This document shows, piece by piece, positions 14,341 through 16,292 of a stretch of DNA of 16,292 nucleotides. The stretch's first letter is position 1, and each line of letters begins with the position of its first letter. Below the pieces are notes generated by a model. That model was given only the letters and a program-made list of their open reading frames with translations. It was not told where the DNA came from and ran no database searches. A program made the translations under genes and the position numbers. This stretch comes from CAZSTA01 sp964609495 [NCBI: uncultured bacterium] (GTDB taxonomy: Bacteria > CAZSTA01): the NCBI GenBank assembly GCA_964609495.1, contig CAZSTA010000071.1, positions 1 to 16,292 of the forward strand. Reading direction: 5' to 3'.

Positions 14341-15660
14341 TTAACTTGTAGGCTCACGCCTTCTTCCTCGACTTCCCAAGGACTTATCTAGTAGCTCATC
14401 CCAGTTAGTATCCTTAGCAAAGTCGAGATTAGCATAGTAGCTGGAGAGCTGCCTGAAGGGATAGTAGATTGAGATCCCGTGGGTATCGATCATATTTCGC
14501 CCCAAGTGTTTCTGTATTAGGACTGGGCTTCCCTTATCCCAGGAAGCGACCGCATCCAATACCTTTTGAGCTACGCCTTTGATGGGGCTATTGAAACTGT
14601 CCTCCTTGATGAATTGGGCGAGTTGATAGAGATCAACATATTTCGAATCGTAGAAATCGGTCGAATCCCATCTAGCATCTCGGACTATATTTCCCTCCCT
14701 ATTCCAGTTGTCAACGAGAAGCCCAGCTAATTCATCTATAGTATCCTTCAAAAGATCGATTCTCGTGAGGTTTAAAGCCGATTGGGTGACATTGGGACTT
14801 CTATTTCCTACATCATAGGATTCGATATATTTTTCGACGATTATCTTAGCGAACTCCTCGGGAGGCATATCGGGATTCTCAACTAATTCCGCCAAGATAA
14901 GATCATAGGGCCAACCGTCTCCTGGTTCTGTCTCCTCCGAGCCTACGACATAGTGAACGCTATCCCTGATCTGATAGGCTACCTCAACCTCGCTCATCAG
15001 ACAAGCGTCCATCCCGAAGATATCGATCTTATCCTTTTTATCCTCCTCTTCTCTATCCTCATTGATGATATCCAAGGCCTCTTGAAGAACCCTCTTCATC
15101 TCCTTGTTGTCGAGGCAATCCATTGAGCCATCATCATAGGCGATACCTCTTAGCGGTCGAGGTAGATCGAGGATCTCCTTTAGAGTTGTACGGAAGAGAA
15201 CCTTTCGGACATTTTTTCCTCCGCTCGTTCTCAATTCTCTCCCTAAAAGGGCTTTATCCTCCCCAATTCTCTCCTCTTCTACCAGCCTGAAGATATCGGG
15301 GATATCCCAACCAGAGCCGTGATTCCAGATCACCAACGCATAGCGATCGGCTGGATAGCTATTAACGCTCCAGGTGATGAAATCCTTAAGCACCTCGGGA
15401 TCACCGGTGTTGGTCTCCCCAACTATCTCGACGCAATCCTCTTCCATAGGCTTATCCTTGGAGATCAGATAACGTTTGCTGGGGACATCCTTCTGCACAT
15501 AATCGCATTCCACCAATATATTAACATTATCATCTGAACCTACCTGCTTCATCTCCTCGATATCGCGCACTCCTGCTTGCTCCAGATTATTATCCCCAGC
15601 GATATAGACCAGAAAATCCCATTTCACCTTGGGTTTAACTGCGATCGTTCTCTCCCCCAT
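14341..15660 (-). CDS. Clostripain-type cysteine peptidase (family C11, clan CD)
   Basis: 439 residues from the ATG at 15660, chosen because AAGGAGGG lies 7 bases upstream; an ATG at 15690 would add ten residues without a well-placed site. WDFLVYIAGDNNLEQAG is the family's first strand. The catalytic His is in VIWNHGSGW (H114) and the catalytic Cys in FGMDACLMSEVEVAYQ (C220), followed by the hallmark VGSEETEPGDGWPYDLIL. GISIYYPFRQLSSYY and the FAKDTNWDELL end are also typical. Known C11 enzymes cut after Arg or Lys and self-activate by internal cleavage; a charged insert EDREEEDKKDK (201-211) just before the Cys strand is a possible processing loop. No signal peptide or lipobox is seen, so it may be cytoplasmic, unlike many secreted relatives. 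The TPR gene lies 31 bp upstream on the same strand. Confidence 0.92.
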   Translation of the reverse strand: MGERTIAVKPKVKWDFLVYIAGDNNLEQAGVRDIEEMKQVGSDDNVNILVECDYVQKDVPSKRYLISKDKPMEEDCVEIVGETNTGDPEVLKDFITWSVNSYPADRYALVIWNHGSGWDIPDIFRLVEEERIGEDKALLGRELRTSGGKNVRKVLFRTTLKEILDLPRPLRGIAYDDGSMDCLDNKEMKRVLQEALDIINEDREEEDKKDKIDIFGMDACLMSEVEVAYQIRDSVHYVVGSEETEPGDGWPYDLILAELVENPDMPPEEFAKIIVEKYIESYDVGNRSPNVTQSALNLTRIDLLKDTIDELAGLLVDNWNREGNIVRDARWDSTDFYDSKYVDLYQLAQFIKEDSFNSPIKGVAQKVLDAVASWDKGSPVLIQKHLGRNMIDTHGISIYYPFRQLSSYYANLDFAKDTNWDELLDKSLGSRGRRREPTS

Positions 15661-15691
15661 ACATTTACCCTCCTTTTGTTTTAGAGACATT

Positions 15692-16292
15692 TTACTTCAT
15701 CAATTCCTCGATATGTTCACTAGCCTCATTATTCCAATACTCATCGGTAGATAATTCTAAAAATCTCTTAAAATATTCAGTTGCTTTTTCTTTTTCTCCC
15801 TTATCTTTATAAGCAAGTCCTAAATTGTAGTGAGCGGGAGCATAATCAGGATTGAGCTGGAGAGCGAGTTTATACTTGGAGATAGCCTCCTCTATCTTCC
15901 CTTGATCAGAGTAGGCATTCCCTAGATTATTGTGAGCAGAAGCATAATCAGGATTGATCTTGAGAGCAGTTTTATACTCAGAGATAGCCTCCTCTATCTT
16001 CCCTTGAACTTTGTAGGCAAGCCCTAGATTGTTGTGAGCGGGAGCATAATCAGGATTGAGCTGGAGAGCGAGTTTATACTCGGAGATAGCCTCCTCTATC
16101 TTCCCTTGATCAGAGTAGGCAACTCCTAGATTGTAGTGAGCAAAAGCATAATCAGGATTGATCTGGAGAGCGGTTTTATACTCGGAGATAGCCTCCTTTA
16201 GCTTTCTTTGATCAGAGTAGGCAAGCCCTAGATTGTAGTGAGCGGGAGCATAATCAGGATTGAGCTGGAGAGCGAGTTTATACTCGGAGATA
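15692..16292 (-). CDS. TPR-repeat protein, C-terminal part (N-terminus outside window)
   Basis: The minus-strand frame is open from the window edge to TAA at 15692-15694, about 199 residues, with its start beyond the window. It has about five consecutive 34-residue tetratricopeptide repeats of the form NPDYAPAHYNLGLAYSDQGK plus IEEAISEYKLALQL, then a last variant helix pair (YKDKGEKEKATEYFKRFLEL) and a tail ending EASEHIEELMK. TPR superhelices bind other proteins. The stop codon is 31 bp from the C11 peptidase start on the same strand, so the two are likely one transcript, and the TPR protein might present or hold substrates for the peptidase (inference). No transmembrane segment is visible in this part. 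Confidence 0.88.
   Translation of the reverse strand, partial: ISEYKLALQLNPDYAPAHYNLGLAYSDQRKLKEAISEYKTALQINPDYAFAHYNLGVAYSDQGKIEEAISEYKLALQLNPDYAPAHNNLGLAYKVQGKIEEAISEYKTALKINPDYASAHNNLGNAYSDQGKIEEAISKYKLALQLNPDYAPAHYNLGLAYKDKGEKEKATEYFKRFLELSTDEYWNNEASEHIEELMK
15818..16292 (-). repeat. Tandem 102-bp DNA repeats coding the TPR units
   Basis: The plus-strand marker GAGATAGCCTCC recurs at 15879, 15981, 16083 and 16185, and GAGATA again at 16287. The period is exactly 102 bp with no indels. Synonymous positions are nearly all conserved too (for example AATCAGGATTGA in every unit), so the array expanded or was homogenised recently. It continues past the window edge. Confidence 0.85.

Noticed and set aside
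15661-15690. Upstream ATG for the C11 peptidase
   Set aside because: The ten extra residues translate the AAGGAGGG site of the ATG at 15660. The upstream ATG has only a distant GAGGA.
15879-16292. Regularly spaced repeats that might suggest a CRISPR array
   Set aside because: The period is exactly 102 bp, divisible by three, the whole unit is conserved with no unique spacers, and it translates to clean TPR repeats.

Overview
The window reads as bacterial chromosome from an uncultured diderm. Genes are dense, use Shine-Dalgarno leaders and ATG/GTG/TTG starts, and the sugar-binding protein has a soluble type I signal peptide instead of a lipobox, which points to a periplasm. Gene content (sugar ABC transporter, Gfo/Idh/MocA oxidoreductase, clostripain-type C11 peptidase, TPR protein, C-rich palindromic repeats) resembles candidate-phylum genomes such as Poribacteria. 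That placement is a guess. No rRNA, tRNA, CRISPR array, transposase or phage gene was seen.

Layout. (1) 1-3960: the 3' part of an aldo/keto reductase, then a sugar ABC importer operon of binding protein and two permeases with no ATPase. A 12-bp palindrome with a central CG lies upstream, a strong hairpin sits between binding protein and permeases, and a good intrinsic terminator ends the operon. (2) 3981-6630: two GC-richer genes, a phosphotransferase (APH-like kinase) and a Gfo/Idh/MocA oxidoreductase. Their codon use differs from the neighbours and they are bracketed by copies of a palindromic repeat, which suggests an acquired segment. (3) 6682-12848: an extended -10 promoter drives a 1113-residue TPM-domain/coiled-coil membrane protein. 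A threonine-synthase-like PLP enzyme and an ATP-grasp ligase follow closely, and then the C-terminal remnant of a cupin. (4) 12899-13891: a second extended -10 promoter with the same 10-base core, a NYN/LabA-type putative nuclease, a 13-bp inverted repeat and a small zinc-ribbon protein. (5) 13892-14340: a non-coding convergent region with a terminator and two more copies of the repeat. (6) 14341-16292, minus strand: a C11 cysteine peptidase preceded by a TPR protein that runs off the window, whose gene is built of near-identical 102-bp units.

How they may work together: region 1 imports a carbohydrate, and region 2 could phosphorylate and oxidise a sugar or polyol, though its composition suggests it arrived separately. 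In region 3 the PLP enzyme could make or modify an amino acid that the ATP-grasp enzyme then joins to something. No substrate can be read from the sequence. The most notable items are the composite three-hairpin repeat family with G-quadruplex potential, the composition island it brackets, the cupin remnant, the PLP/ATP-grasp pair behind the giant TPM protein, and the alternating 102-bp TPR repeats.
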